Source: Aureobasidium sp. EXF-3400
Lineage: Eukaryota > Ascomycota > Dothideomycetes > Dothideales > Saccotheciaceae
Assembly: GCA_024195585.1 (NCBI GenBank)
Contig: SWBL01000069.1
Span: 1-64,000, forward strand
DNA: 64,000 nucleotides
Direction: 5' to 3'
Part shown: piece after piece, positions 12,061 to 24,252 of the stretch
Position numbering within the stretch: position 1 is the first letter of the stretch
How the letters are laid out: each line of letters begins with the position of its first letter
Notes under the pieces: generated by a model
The model's database searches: none
Told to the model about the DNA's origin: nothing
The model's input: only the letters and a program-made list of their open reading frames with translations
Translations under genes and position numbers: made by a program

Positions 12061-12182
12061 AGCGACTCAAATCGCTTAATATTGACGATATTAAGACCGC
12101 CAGCATCACAGAGTAATACTCTGCGACGGGGGTGGAGGTGACGGAGAAGCCGCGGTTCGAATCCGTGCGGAACCATCTTTTT
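12061..12182 (+). ncRNA. tRNA-like element: consecutive hairpins, T-arm/box B and Pol III terminator
   Basis: A perfect box B (GGTTCGAATCC) sits in a valid five-pair T-arm (12151-12167), followed by CGGAACCA and a TTTTT terminator at 12178-12182, as in a tRNA 3' half. Upstream, in cloverleaf order, lie three hairpins: AGCGA/TCGCT (12061-12076), CTTAATA/TATTAAG with a seven-base TTGACGA loop (12075-12095), and CAGAGT/ACTCTG (12109-12123). No 5' strand pairing with CGGAACC and no box A consensus is found, and the spacing to the T-arm is too long for a normal tRNA. It could be a decayed tRNA or an unusual Pol III transcript. Confidence 0.35.
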
Positions 12183-12332
12183 GCACTTCTCACGGCACGT
12201 TGCTACAGTTTCTGAATCGCTCAAATCTGCAATAAGATACGAATTGACAAAAGTATAGTGCTTGCTCTGTTTGCTCAGCTATCGGCTGTCGGATAGGAAG
12301 GGGTCTAGCGTCTCAGCATCGATGTACAAGGG

Positions 12333-12660
12333 CTATTGCGGCTGAGGGCGTGCGATGATGTTGCTATAGCTCAGCTCTGCCATGGGAGCTCGCTGAGGGG
12401 CTTGAGTTGACCGAGTTGACGTAGCAGAGGTCGAATAACGAGGGGTTTGAGACGGTGTAGCGAGCTGAGTTGGAACTTGGCGCTGAGCTGCCAATTGAGC
12501 ACCGAGTGTCGGTCGGAGGGACATAAAACGACGGGTACTGAGTGGCTGGCCATTGCTGATGATTCGCGTTGGTGCCCGACGTGGAGAAATATGGTGTGTT
12601 GTCCAGAGGATATCCAGAAGCCTTGCCCGTTGACTTGAAGAAAGCAACGCCTCTTTGAGG
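12333..12660 (-). pseudogene. Possible Gln/Pro/Ser-rich coding remnant
   Basis: Two overlapping minus-strand frames both read as low-complexity S/T/Q/P protein: one with YPLDNTPYFSTSGTN at its start, the other with RYSTSATSTRSTQAPQ to a stop at 12333. Neither starts at a convincing ATG, and they can be joined only by a frame change near 12500. The composition resembles the decayed zinc-finger gene downstream, so this may be another piece of the same relic or of a neighbour. It has no identifiable domain. Confidence 0.25.
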
Positions 12661-14543
12661 TTTCAAACTAGTGCTTCCGCTTACCCTGACAAGCAAATAT
12701 ATGGTGAAGAGTGCATGTTCAAGACGCTACCACTCACCAAAAAAAAAAGAAAAGTTTCCGTCGAGGAGCAGTTCCGGAGTAGATCAAAGCAAAACAAACA
12801 TGTTTTAGAGAGATCCTGCCGTGTGATCCACCAATATTTGCCTATATCGTCAGATCCTATTGGTGAGTTGGTTGCAAAAAGGTACTTTGATCAGCTTTTA
12901 GCCAGAACTGCTGGTTTGCTGTTCGTGTATCAGGCGCAGAGCTCAAGTCAGACACGGTCTTGGAGAAATTAAGCTACAGGGTGTGTCTGCGTCCGTTGAA
13001 TAGTGTGCAGCTTCCAGACTGCCTATTTTGATCTTGGTAATACCTGCGATTCGCTGTAATCCTTATTTTGTAGACGCCCTGATGTGCGCGCTATCCAACG
13101 GATGTGAAAACACCCTGTACATCGAGAATTCGCCTATTGCCAAGAGGCATCAATCAGTGTGTTGACTTTGGTACCACAACGAGTCCCCCGACGGGCCAAG
13201 TCTGTCGTGTTACATTGACTCTTACTCACACGGATCCATCGCATTGTTCAGCTGTAGGATCGCACAGCTTTGCTAGATCAGCGGGCAGTCATTCAGAAAC
13301 AGTCTCCCATTCGTTACATCTTCTCTTGAAAGCACTGTGCATTTGACAACTGCACATGTGGCAGGGTTTTGCACCTTGGAAGGACAGAAAGCCTCATTGA
13401 ATACTCAGGTCGAGACTTGAGCTTGGCCTGAGATCGTGCTCTGCATCTGACAGACTCGCCCATATGCCTGTAGCTTCTTCCACTAATGAATCTGACCAGT
13501 CTTAGGAAGAAAGATCGATTGGTTGCAGAATTCAACTATGAGGATCAGCCCTGGTCCAGGATAGCGGATTGGTGCTTGATTAAGTAGCACACGCATATGC
13601 ATACCCCTCAAGAAAATATTGTCGGAGCCGACCACTCAAAACATAGTCCTCGGGATGAATTACTATCGAACGTGTCTGAAAGCGGTGCACATTTTACCCG
13701 AGCATCAGAGTTGAGCTGCCAGTTCCTAGAGCAATAGCGAGGAAGGTGCATGTGAGTTGATAAGGGTAGTGTGGAGACGACGGGGCAAGACCCGTGGCCG
13801 TTGGGTACCCTGCATGGTTCCAAACCTGTTGTGCGCAACACTGATGCTTCGACAACATGAAAATACATGGATATCCATCAGTCTCGAGCGTGACACAGGT
13901 TTCGAGAGCTGGCGCATGAACGAGTTTGTAGGTGCTTGCAACACGCATTCCGCTGTTGTAGGGCGTGACAGAGGCACATGACGTGTTGCTAGCATCAAGA
14001 AATGCAGCAGTCGCGGAAGATGGCGCGACGGCAACGCGCCATTTCAATCCAAAGCGACGGCTTCTCGTGGCCGCAGAAACTTCGACGCCATTCAGCACGC
14101 CCGTGAACCGGAGCGTGTGCGGAGGGAAAGTGCAGCTGCAGGAATTCTGTTAGTGGCGGTGTGGGAGGAAGGTGATTGGGTTGTGGTGAGCCCGACAGGT
14201 CGAGACGAGGTTGGGCGCAGCGGTCAAGGTGTGATCGATGCGTGATGGGCTCGATGAATCGTGTCACCACAGGAGCCCATGTGCTTAGAAGAGCCACCGT
14301 CCTTTCTCGTTTCGCTAGGTCGACACCTATTTCGTGCCTGCTGATTTGATTGTCGTTTAGATGGCTGCGGTTGCCATTCGCTCATTAGATATGTGCTGTT
14401 GCCATCGGCCTAGCATCACCTAGTCCTTGCCGTCCCCACTGCCACCACGTTACCTAGCATTTCTTCCCGTGATAATAAAGGTTACCTGCTCCTTCGCTGC
14501 AGTGCTTCCTCTCCCTGATCTACCACACCGCCTTCCTTGTACC
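12661..14543. other. Non-coding region with no recognised feature
   Basis: About 1.9 kb holding only short overlapping frames. The last 150 bases before 14544 are pyrimidine-rich and fit the leader of the Tubby-like gene. No RNA gene or repeat was found. Confidence 0.5.
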
Positions 14544-15937
14544 ATGCATCGCCACCACGCCGATTCTGAGAGCCTGCCGAGTCGCAACTCCAGCTTTTCG
14601 AACAGTGATTTTGGAAGCAGCAACCATTCTCGTCAGTCTCACAGTACACAAGGCACCCAGTATACCGGACCTTCATCAAGACCCCCGTTTGTGCACTACG
14701 AAACATGTGAGGGAAGGCTCGAGGGTCCCCGGCTCGAACACTATCGCCAAGTAGAGGATCCCCGGTCATCTACAGAAACATATGCCTCGACTGTGCCTTC
14801 AGAAGTCGATTATGATGATGACGAGCAGTCTTTGTCTGACGGACCTCGCCCTTTGCCCCGAACCGATATATATCGGAGCAGGGCGGTTCCATCAACTCCA
14901 TCAGATTTTGCCGAACTGTTTCCATCAGAACGCCTTTTGTCGATTAGACATGATGACTCCACACCTGACGGCAACATGAACCTTCGAATTGACACAGTAT
15001 ATGAGAACTCGCGTTACAGCCCCATCGATGTCACTCTGTTTCACCTTCGCATGCACGACTTGAAATCCAGGCAATTCTCGTTGAGAAGATATTGCAGAGA
15101 ATCTGGCCGCGAAGTCTGCCATTCTTCGCGTAAATGTCAAAAGAGTGCTGCCGAACGAAGGATGGGCATTCAGAGATCTCTCAGCAATGCATTTGCATCT
15201 CTTCGTACGATAGCAGAGCACAAAGCTTCTGGTCCATCTGCAGGACTCAAGAGATCGGATTCTGGATACGAGTCACTTCAGTCGCACAAAAGCATCGAGC
15301 CCAACCAGCAAGTCGTCGCACCAATCAGTTTCTCCAACAGGGGACATGTACCTGTCCCCACCAAGACTATCAAACTCGAATTCTCGAACTATGCTCAGGT
15401 GGACGTGAAACGTCGTGGTGCTAAGAGTAGTAAAAGGTATGAATTTGAGTATTGGGGGGTTCATTATGTGTGGAAACGTATCACAGATCGAATTGGATCC
15501 TCGAAGGAAGTATCCTTCTGCTTATTTCGCAATAATGAGGACTGTCCTCTTGCCCGGATACAGCCTACTCTCTTGAGTGGTGTGCAACAGCGCGAAGAGC
15601 TTTCGAAAGGAGGCTGGATTCCACCTTGCACTATGGGTATAACCGACGCAGAGATCATCGAGAACCACAATGAAATCTCAGAGTAGGTTCTGTTCCTGTT
15701 GATCTCACACTCACCGTCTTACTAACCATTTTCAGTGTTGTGGTTGCTGCTGGTCTGATAGCGTTGGTGGACGATTGCATCAAGCGTCGTTTCCATACCA
15801 GACCAGTCCGTGGGATTGCCCTTCCTGTCCCAAAATTTCGATTAGACATGGAGTACATGGGTACAGGCGCCAAACTTCCAGGTGATGCTGCAAGCCGCCG
15901 GCCCACACCGCTTCGCAAAGGAAGTTGCGACGTATAA
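14544..15937 (+). CDS. Fungal Tubby-like/LURP-like C-terminal domain protein, 446 aa
   Basis: Two exons, 14544-15682 and 15736-15937; the 53-nt intron has a GTAGGT donor, a TTACTAAC branch site and TTTTCAG. The start is the ATG in ACCATGCATC; the frame is open 39 codons further upstream but that part reads like leader. Residues 1 to about 270 are Ser/Asp-rich and disordered. The C-terminal part begins near IKLEFSNYAQV. It contains YEFEYWGVHYVWKR and GGWIPPCTMG, and after the splice VVVAAGLIALVDDCIKRR. From memory these blocks recur in a fungal family whose beta-barrel resembles Tubby-C/LURP1 proteins. If so it may bind membranes or phosphoinositides, but this is inference. The intron falls inside the conserved block, supporting the splice. 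Confidence 0.75.
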
Positions 15938-17234
15938 CACGACGCTTCGATGAGATGATGTGCAGGAGTGTTGCGCATTTGAGGTTGACTCGTCTTCTGC
16001 ATCTCGAGCCTGTCCGATATTTTCTTTTCTGATTCATTCAAGTCAAAGCACAGAGACTGGAATCCTGTCAGTTGCCCGATACGCTTGCATGCCCCTTTAG
16101 TCTGCATCACACAAAGAATTTCGGATCTTTTCAGGATGTTTGCATCGCTTTGAAATGTGTCTCCCTGGTCGCTACAATGGGACGAACACCTGACTTTGCG
16201 TACGCTCGGATCATATAATGCCCTCTCATCAATGATGAACATAAATATACACATCAAAAAGTTTCAAGTAATCCTTGAACAATCATTACTCTGCTACGAA
16301 TGGTCGTACAAATATGTGCTCTTCACCGCTCAATCCTTCTTAGAGATTTAGAGTGCTCGGGGAGGCGACACCGTCCGACTGCCCCTGTATCTGATCACGC
16401 AGGTACCCGAGGGCATCCGGCATTCTTGATGGACGATGATGTCGTCAAAGTGAGTTTTTCTCAGGGATCTGGAGCTGGGTTTCGAACTTACGGACAGGTG
16501 ATATTTCTCTAATCTGTATTGTGTCTTGATGGAGGAATGACGTGGCTCAATGAAGAAGATAGTGTCCACATCACTCTATTCAATTTTGCCAGCATGCATT
16601 GTTACAACTACCGCATACTGTGCAGTGCCAGCTCTAGCGGGTCGCTGCCCGACCAGCTGGCGTTGCTTCACCGCGGCATTGATGCCGAATGCAAGCCAAT
16701 TCGGATCCTCTTATGAATGATTGATCTATTGTGGAGTCTATATGACTGCTAGTTCATCGGGCCTTCTTCTCCAACAAAGCGGCTCGGGAGCCGGTATTAT
16801 GATTACCCATCATCTTGCTGTTGGAAGTAGATCATACGCAAACAAACCTGGGTATTACTCCCGGGCGGGACGGCCCTGCAAAGAGCCTAGCCGATAGACA
16901 GAGTTGTTTCGAAGACCCTTTTTGACATCTCTGCTGCTACTTGCCTTGTTTGACAGCACACAGTACACATCGTACCTATCGATTCACCAGGGCTGAAGCC
17001 TGCCAAGTAGGACACGAAGCAACTGTCCGGTTTGCTGTCCAGGATGTCGGCGATTGCAAAGTGACATGTCGAAGGTCGAGACTGGAGCTGAAGGACTGGA
17101 GCACGGTATAAGAACTCATGCATCGAAGCTGTAGTTCGTCAAGTTACCCTCCAATCCACTCTGCGAACCTTTACCGCCAAAGCCTACCCAAATCTATCTC
17201 GCCTTCGCCGATCTTCTTCTCACCCACATCTAAG
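15938..17234. other. Non-coding region
   Basis: About 1.3 kb with no ORF of protein-like composition. The final 100 bases (CT-rich, then CACATCTAAG before the ATG) look like the leader of the dsRBD-like gene. Confidence 0.5.
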
Positions 17235-17664
17235 ATGGCTTCCATGACTGCTTCGAGGGTTCACACCGCCACAACCCCAGTGCACTCCACTGTCTGGCAG
17301 AACAAGCTCATAAGTGAGTTCGTGTCAAGATGTGATGATTACCAGCAGACTGACTGAGTACGCAGACGAATGTAGAAGCCGCGGTCTTCGTGCTCCCAAC
17401 TTCCAAGAATGCTCCGACAGACGTGGTATGTCTTTGAGCGGACGAATCAAGACAAGCAAAAACTGACATCTCCCAGGTGGTCGCACTGCTTGGTCCAGTG
17501 TGGTTGAGGTCAACGGATGCAAGCACCAGGCTCGCTACTGGTACGACGGAGACTGGGTCAACAACGCTCGCGAGGACGCTGCAGAAGTCGCTCTTCAGCG
17601 CATGGGCGTGGTTCCTGTACCTCGCGGCCCTCATGCCCGTCTCCTTGGCTCCATCAGCGTGTAA
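17235..17664 (+). CDS. Small dsRBD-like protein, 108 aa, three exons
   Basis: Exons 17235-17313, 17366-17425 and 17477-17664, split by introns of 52 and 51 nt with GTGAGT and GTATGT donors; no single ORF shows this gene. The product begins MASMTASRVHT. It has RAPNFQECSDRRGGRTAWSS, a VEVNGCKHQARYWYDG strand pair and NNAREDAAEVALQRMG. The order (helix, three strands around a Trp/Tyr core, then an A-E-D-A-A-E-x-A-L helix) matches the double-stranded-RNA-binding-domain fold, and I recall similar short fungal proteins. One domain makes up nearly the whole chain. RNA binding is inferred; no catalytic domain is present. Confidence 0.75.
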
Positions 17665-18922
17665 GAGAGTCATCACTCCTTACAACAGACATAGCGCATC
17701 TCGTCGTTCCTTGCCATCTCTTTTCGTTTGATCATCACATCTGGGTATTGCTTCGGGGTGTCAGGAAGGGGCTTATCATGGACAGTGTTTCTTGCTATCG
17801 GGTCATGTTTTCATAAAAGGCGCGCATCGGGGTCCGGACCAAAAGACAGCTCAGCTACATCAGCAGCATGGCGAAAAGGCGTTGTCTCTTGTAAAGGAAA
17901 AGCACCTAGATAGACACACTTGGGATTTCCTTTGTCGATTTGCATACTACACCGAATATGAGTATTTGTATACGTTACTCTTTGAAGTTAGAATTCAATC
18001 GAACTCCAAACCCTCCAGTGACTTTGTCCAGACACACCCTCCCCGCCTGCAGTATGTAACTCGTGTAGCTATTAGAATGCATAGTAGTACCGAGAAACAG
18101 GACTGTGTCCGCAGAGTCGACAAGTCCTTTGTTGCTTTTCAGTGGACACGCCTCTGCTTCCGAAAACAACTGTGCCTTTTTATAGTGTAAGGTTTGCTCT
18201 TTGCTAGAGTTGGAGTGCGATGGAAGTTACAGATTTTGGCACACGAGGAGGGCGGATGGTGCAAGGTGTCAAATGCCGGCAAGCTTGGCCGAAGGTGGAG
18301 AGAAGAAGGTGGAGGCGGAGGTGGAGAAAGCGGCCTGATTTTTCCCTTCTCAGAATCCTTTTCTTATCAGCGCCGCGAACCTCTAACGAAATCACATCGA
18401 GCAACAGGACGCATTTGGTATCTCTCGAAGGAATTCATCTTTTCGCACGGCTCCGGCCTTTCTAATAGCCATCAACAGCCTATCTCCTAGTGACCGTTCT
18501 GGCGACATAGCATGTTTTTCGACTTTGCCCGCGCCAATCGATCGAGTAATGGCTTGACGTAAATGGTCATCGCCGACGACCGAACGGTTGGTTCTGCCCT
18601 CCATGTACATCCACACGGTACAGTGAAATCTTCTCTTGACCTCGATCACATACCTTATCTTTTGTCGATCGCATATATTTATTCAATACTCCCGACTTCT
18701 GCAAACTCGCTTTCAGTATAATTCAGAGCAAAAGAAACTGCATTTCCATTCCTACTGTTCCTTCAGATAATTGTCTGCTTGTACCCTATGAGATTCTATT
18801 TCAATATTGCACACGACTGGAGAAACGATCAGCAGAAGTGTTAATTGACTACACTCTGAGCCCTTTATCTCTCCAAAACTGCCGTTCTCAATCCCGCTTG
18901 CAGAAACAACATCATTGACATA
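17665..18922. other. Non-coding region
   Basis: About 1.26 kb upstream of the purine permease gene. A purine tract (GGTGGAGGCGGAGGTGGAG) lies near 18307-18325. No gene seen; it likely contains the permease promoter. Confidence 0.5.
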
Positions 18923-21083
18923 ATGACCAACAACTTCAAGGACGACAGTCCAGATACAATCGGTCCGGAGACCACACCCAAGAGATCCTTGTCCGAGAAA
19001 GGCCGTCGCTTGGTTAAAGCCTTCACTACCAAAGAAGGACTCGTAGGCGACTACGACTATGGCTTCCTCTTCAAGCCTCAGCTTCCCTTTATGAAAAAGG
19101 CACGAAGGGCAGGCCCCTTCTTTGGCCTTAACGACAGGATGCCAGTGTTCCTTGCCTTACTACTGGGTTTCCAACATGCCCTTGCTATGCTTGCAGGCAT
19201 CATCACGCCTCCTATCATCCTCTCGGGCAGTGCCAACCTTATCCAGGCAGATCAGCAGTATCTGGTTTCGGCATGTCTCATTATGAGCGGTATCTTGAGC
19301 ATGATCCAGATTTCGCGATTCCATATCTGGAAGTCTCCTTATTACGTCGGCACTGGGTTGATCTCAGTCGTAGGAACCTCTTTTGCCACCATCCCGGTTG
19401 CTACAGGTGCTTTCTCACAAATGTATGCCACTGGTTTCTGTCCATCGGATGCAGATGGTAACCCTCTTCCGTGCCCTGATGGGTATGGCGCACTAATCGC
19501 CACTTCGTGTGTTTGCGCCCTGCTCGAGATCCTGATGAGCTTCACCCCACCAAAGATTTTGAAGAAAATTTTTCCACCCATCGTTACTGGACCTACTGTC
19601 ATGCTGATTGGTGTATCATTGATCAGCTCTGGCTTCCAGGATTGGGCTGGAGGTAGTGGTAGCTGCTCATCTCGCCCTGAATCTGGTATCTATAGGTTGT
19701 GTCCCACCATCGACGCACCTCATGCCCTTCCTTGGGGAAGTGCAGAGTTCGTCGGACTTGGATTCCTTGTCTTTGTCAGCATCATCTTGACCGAGCGCTT
19801 TGGCAGCCCGATCATGAAGTCTTGTGCTGTTGTCATCGGTTTGCTCGTCGGATGTATCGTAGCTGCCGCATGCGGATACTTCGACCGCAGCGGTATTAAT
19901 GCTGCACCTGTCGCCAACTTCATCTGGGTTCGCACTTTCAAGCTGAAGGTCTACGGTCCATTGGTCTTGCCGTTACTGACTGTATACATTGTTTTGGCTA
20001 TGGAGGCCATGGGCGACATTACCGCGACTTGTGATGTATCTCGCCTCCAGGTCGACGGGGCTACATTCAACAGCCGCATCCAGGGTGGTGTGCTTGCAGA
20101 CGGATTGAACGGACTCATTGCAGGTCTCTGCACATTAACGTAAGTGAAAAAAATCTCCTGCTGTCTCTGTCATACGTACGTGTCTATAACAATGCACGAT
20201 ATTTTCCAAATCAGCACCTTGGTCCAAAGAGAGTGGCTCGTCAACGCACTCTCACTGGATCCAAACCTGATCCGAAAACTATCCTGTGTTTTTATAGTGA
20301 TGTACATGATGGGCCACTTCTCCTGAGAGCTTGGTTCTGGGTTTTCGATGACCCCCCCTCCCCCTCACTTCCCACTCTTCTTTATTCCTCCTACAACACC
20401 TTTATACTAACTATACCATTAGACCTATGTCTGTATTCGCACAGAACAACGGGGTGGTTGTAAGTCGACTATATATCTCGATTAGAAGACAAAAAAACTG
20501 ATAGAAAAAGGCCCTGACTCGATGCGCCAACCGAAAAGCCGGATATGCAGCTTGTTTCTGGCTGCTCATCATGGGAATCTTCAGCAAGTTCGCAGCTGCT
20601 CTAGTATCTATCCCTTCTGCTGTACTCGGTGGCATGACAACATTCCTATTCGCCTCTGTCGCGACTAGTGGTCTGCGTATCATTTCAACGGTTCCTTTTA
20701 CTCGCCGCAACCGATTCATCCTGGCGGCAGCATTCGCCCCTGGCTTTGGTGCTACTCTTGTCCCTACGTATGTATAGTGTTCTTCCTCTCGTCTTTACAA
20801 TGGCTTATAGATCTGCAGTTGGTTCAGCTATGTCTTCACATACCACGGTAGCAACCAAGCTCTGGAAGGCTTCTTCAATGCCATTGTACTGGTCATGGAG
20901 CAGGGCTTCGCCGTTGGCGCCTTCGTCGCGCTGATTCTCAACTTGATCTTGCCGGAAGAGATCGAGGACGAGGAAATCCCTGAGTTGACTGCCAACACTA
21001 TCGATGCTCCGGCAGATGAGGAGGAATGGCGACACATCAGAAGAGAAGATGAGAGTGAGAAGATTTCACCCGTCAAGAACTAA
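18923..21083 (+). CDS. Purine (uric acid/xanthine) permease, UapA/UapC type, NAT/NCS2 family
   Basis: Proton-coupled plasma-membrane transporter of the nucleobase-ascorbate family. Four exons: 18923-20139, 20423-20459, 20511-20767 and 20819-21083, giving 591 residues against 574 for A. nidulans UapA. The first intron is unusually long (283 nt, GTAAGT to CCATTAG with TACTAAC); the others are 51 nt. The 37-nt second exon encodes the family signature: the spliced product reads FAQNNGVVALTRCANRKAG, with the substrate-critical Gln at about 413 and Asn at 414-415. AMEAMGDITATCDVS upstream matches the TMS8 region with its essential Glu. About 12-14 hydrophobic segments are visible, with a soluble N-tail and an acidic C-tail. 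UapA and UapC cannot be told apart by eye. Confidence 0.93.
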
Positions 21084-21465
21084 GCTGTCATTCAATTCTA
21101 GACCTACGAGACAACGATTGTGGTATACAGTACAACATTAGGAAGATAGATTGGGCATATGTAGTAAAAGCCTGGTTTATGAATTCGAGAATGTGTTTCA
21201 TGAGGAACTAGCACCAGCAATTCACTACAAAGAGTTGATTACAAAAAAGATAGATTCGATGTGACCAAATCCACGACGCGACCCTGACCACCGGAGATTG
21301 CCGTCGATCCCCAGCCCTATGAGCATGGCTGACGACCGTGCACGGCCGTGTTCCTGCATACACAACGCCGTAGGTTTAACTCCTTACCTGCAGGTCAAGT
21401 GCACTCACTATATCGCCAACGCAATAACATCAGCATGAAATTGAGCACACGATCCGATACCTAAA
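21084..21465. other. Intergenic: permease 3' region and SOG2 promoter
   Basis: About 380 bases between two plus-strand genes. No separate feature seen. Confidence 0.5.
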
Positions 21466-24252
21466 ATGGCATCTAATCACGGCGATGCTCCATCCACGAA
21501 GCAGGCGGCGAACACTGAGGATCTAATTGCACTTGCCAAGTCAGCGCTTGCGGAGACGGAGGAGAAGCAACTCGCCGCCCTAGATGGCGGTGCGCAACTA
21601 CCTTTTGGCTATGGCACGCAGCCTGGTGATACACTCGATCTGAGTGACAAGGGTGTGCGCACATTGCCTATCGAGTTGATCAATTTGATAAGAGATCGGG
21701 TAGAACGGTAACAATTGGACCCCTTTCGTATAACTGAGATTACCATGCTAACTTTATGCAAGACTTTCGCTCGGACACAATCGACTTACTGAGATACCTG
21801 CCGATCTCATCTTTTGTTCAAACTTGCTGTACCTCAATCTTCGTCACAACAAACTCAATGCTTTTCCAGAACCGGTATGAGGAACCCTACAGCAATGTCA
21901 TTGCATCAGCCTAACAATGCCAAGGTCTTCCATCTCAGGAAGCTTCAGATCCTGGATCTCAGTCACAACAACATTACTTCGGTCCCCGATGATGTTGGCC
22001 TCATGTATTCGCTCATGTTTCTGGCCATTGAGTCAAACCAGATCAAACGTTTGCCGATCTGCATGGGCGAAATGTCGCGTTTGCAGAAGCTGAAAGTCGG
22101 ATCCAAATCGATGGAGTTTCCACCACCGGAAGTCTTTGTGCCCAACCCTCTCGGCGCTTCTCCAGGCGGGCCTCCAGTGGAAGAGGCTCGTCAGGTTTGC
22201 TCGCAGGTCAAATTATTTCTCCGCGAATACAAACAACGCGAAATTTTGGGAAGAGAGACTCCGGATCTTAGGTAATGGATATTACATATCAGGCTCCAAG
22301 CCATCAGACTGACAAGTGATATAGTGAGACCAGTCTGGAAACCCCACGTCCTCCAAAGAGGTCAATATCGGGCAGATTTCCTGTCAGACCGAGCATGAGT
22401 GGCATCGAAGGGCTTGACAACCTTAGATCAGGCGATGGACTAGGCCTTAAACCTCCACCACCAATACCGCAAAGATCTCGTGCTCGAGACTCTCTTGTGA
22501 ACCCTCCCATAGGCCGTCGGTTCGAACGTCCGGGCATTGGAGTCCTCGTTGCTGAAGGCGAAACCGGCCGAACTCGAAGCGAAACTGTCACCTCTACTGG
22601 TGCGCGATCCAAACGACTGGGCTATGTCCCTCGCAAAATCTCTGGAAGCTCTCATACATCGGTAACCGACACTGGCACGCTCAAAGCACACCACTACAGA
22701 GGAGCTTCAAGCTTAAGTCTCGCTGCCCACAGCGGCAACGAGTCTTCTTCTGGGGCTGTCAGTCCCATGGAGTCTTCAAGCCGCATGCCAGTAGCTCGCC
22801 GCCGGTTGTCCAGTCTACCGGAAGACCGTCGAGTATCAAGACCAACGAGTATGACTGTCAAGCTTGCAAGTAGAATTGTCTTTGCTTTGTTTCAACTCAA
22901 CGGTCCCATCGGTGATGCCGTGCGGATCATGAAGAGTGGTACGCCCAGAAAGACTACGATGGAGAGAATCTTCTTCGAATCAAGCGCAAGTCTCGAAGAA
23001 CTTGATAGACGACTGAGCCAAATCTCTACTGGCATTGGCGAGAGCAGAGCATCAGAAAACGACCCCTGGATCCAAGCAATTCGCAGAAAGTGTGCTCACG
23101 TCCTCCAGAGCTATGCCGCTCTTGCTGCAGAACTCCGTCTCCATGCTCGCAAGATTGCATTGCGGGGTGAAGGCATGTACGTTAGAAGCCTCATGCTTCA
23201 CATTTACGGCACTCTGATAGAGATTCGTAATACTTTGACGTTCCAGGCTACAGAAGTCAAGGCATCATCGAGAAGTGCTCGTGGATCATTGGCGACTATT
23301 AGTCGGGCTAGCACACCTACCCAGGCCAAACCAATTGCACCGAAGAAGAGATTACGAGGTGCCACTATTTTACAACCTTCACGACTGACGACTCCCGGAA
23401 CTGCTCCTCCGCCAGTACCTCTCAGCACAAGCCGAAGCAATACCATGACAAGCATGAGTGCTGTGACACCACGATCTGGCGAGTCGTTCTCATCAGCCTC
23501 TGGCATCCCACGGTCCGTCGTACTGCAACAGCCGCCCGAAGAAAGCGAAGAACAACGTCAATTTGAGTCGATCTTCTTAAAGCTTCAACATGCGTGCGAA
23601 CTTGCTGCGCAGACTCTTCCAAGTTGCAGGGTTGACTTCTACAGCCGAAACGAGTCAGCCAAACGATCAATGCAAGGATCGATGTCACGTCTCTGGTCGA
23701 TGGCTCTCCAAAAGTGTGACGTTGCAATCAATGCTTTGGAGTCAATGAGGAATCGTTTGTCCAAAGTGAAACTCAAGGATCCTAATTTGCGCACTCAGCG
23801 GGACTTCTGGCTGTTGTGCGACAAGTTCGTGCGGGTAAGTTGCTCTGAGGCGTCTAACGATTAGTGGAAAAAGTGACTGACTGGAGAAACAGACATGGTT
23901 GGATCTCGCTCTTGAGATCAGAAACATTGGAAACCAAGGCTACGATACAGATTCCGTCAAGGTGGTCATGCGACCAGTGCAGAAGGCCGTCAAGGAGGTC
24001 AGTATTGCTGTCAATGGATCCCAGCTGTACCAGGCAGCACTTCGATCAAACTCGGTGTCAGGATACGTGACACCGGTGCCTGCGACCCCTTTGAGCGCAG
24101 CACTTGGACCAGCAGCACTTGCGACAGTCCCTTCGACGCCAAGCTCTGTAGTGGTTCCTTCCGAGTACATTGCTTCTGGTCTGCAGAGTGCGGCTGAGAG
24201 GCAGTCAGATGCCCCTAGTCTACGCAGCTATCCTCGCGGACGAGGAGTATAA
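21466..24252 (+). CDS. SOG2: Leucine-rich-repeat protein SOG2, RAM polarity network
   Basis: Member of the RAM network that works with the Cbk1/Mob2 kinase in cell polarity and cell separation (family knowledge). Five exons: 21466-21707, 21763-21874, 21925-22271, 22325-23834 and 23893-24252, with introns of 55, 50, 53 and 58 nt, giving 856 residues (yeast Sog2 791). Residues of about 55-165 are leucine-rich repeats: LDLSDKGVRTLP, LSLGHNRLTEIP, LYLNLRHNKLNAFP, LDLSHNNITSVP, LAIESNQIKRLP. A Ser/Pro-rich linker follows. The C-terminal half is the SOG2 domain, including VKLASRIVFALFQLNGPIGD and a long helical part up to DLALEIRNIGNQGY. The first two introns cut the repeats, so single frames show only pieces. 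Confidence 0.9.

Noticed and set aside
12655..12972. Plus-strand frame with an SV40-like KKKRKV nuclear signal
   Set aside because: Starts at TTG, the basic motif comes from an A-rich run, and there is no other protein character; it overlaps the Q/P-rich remnant.
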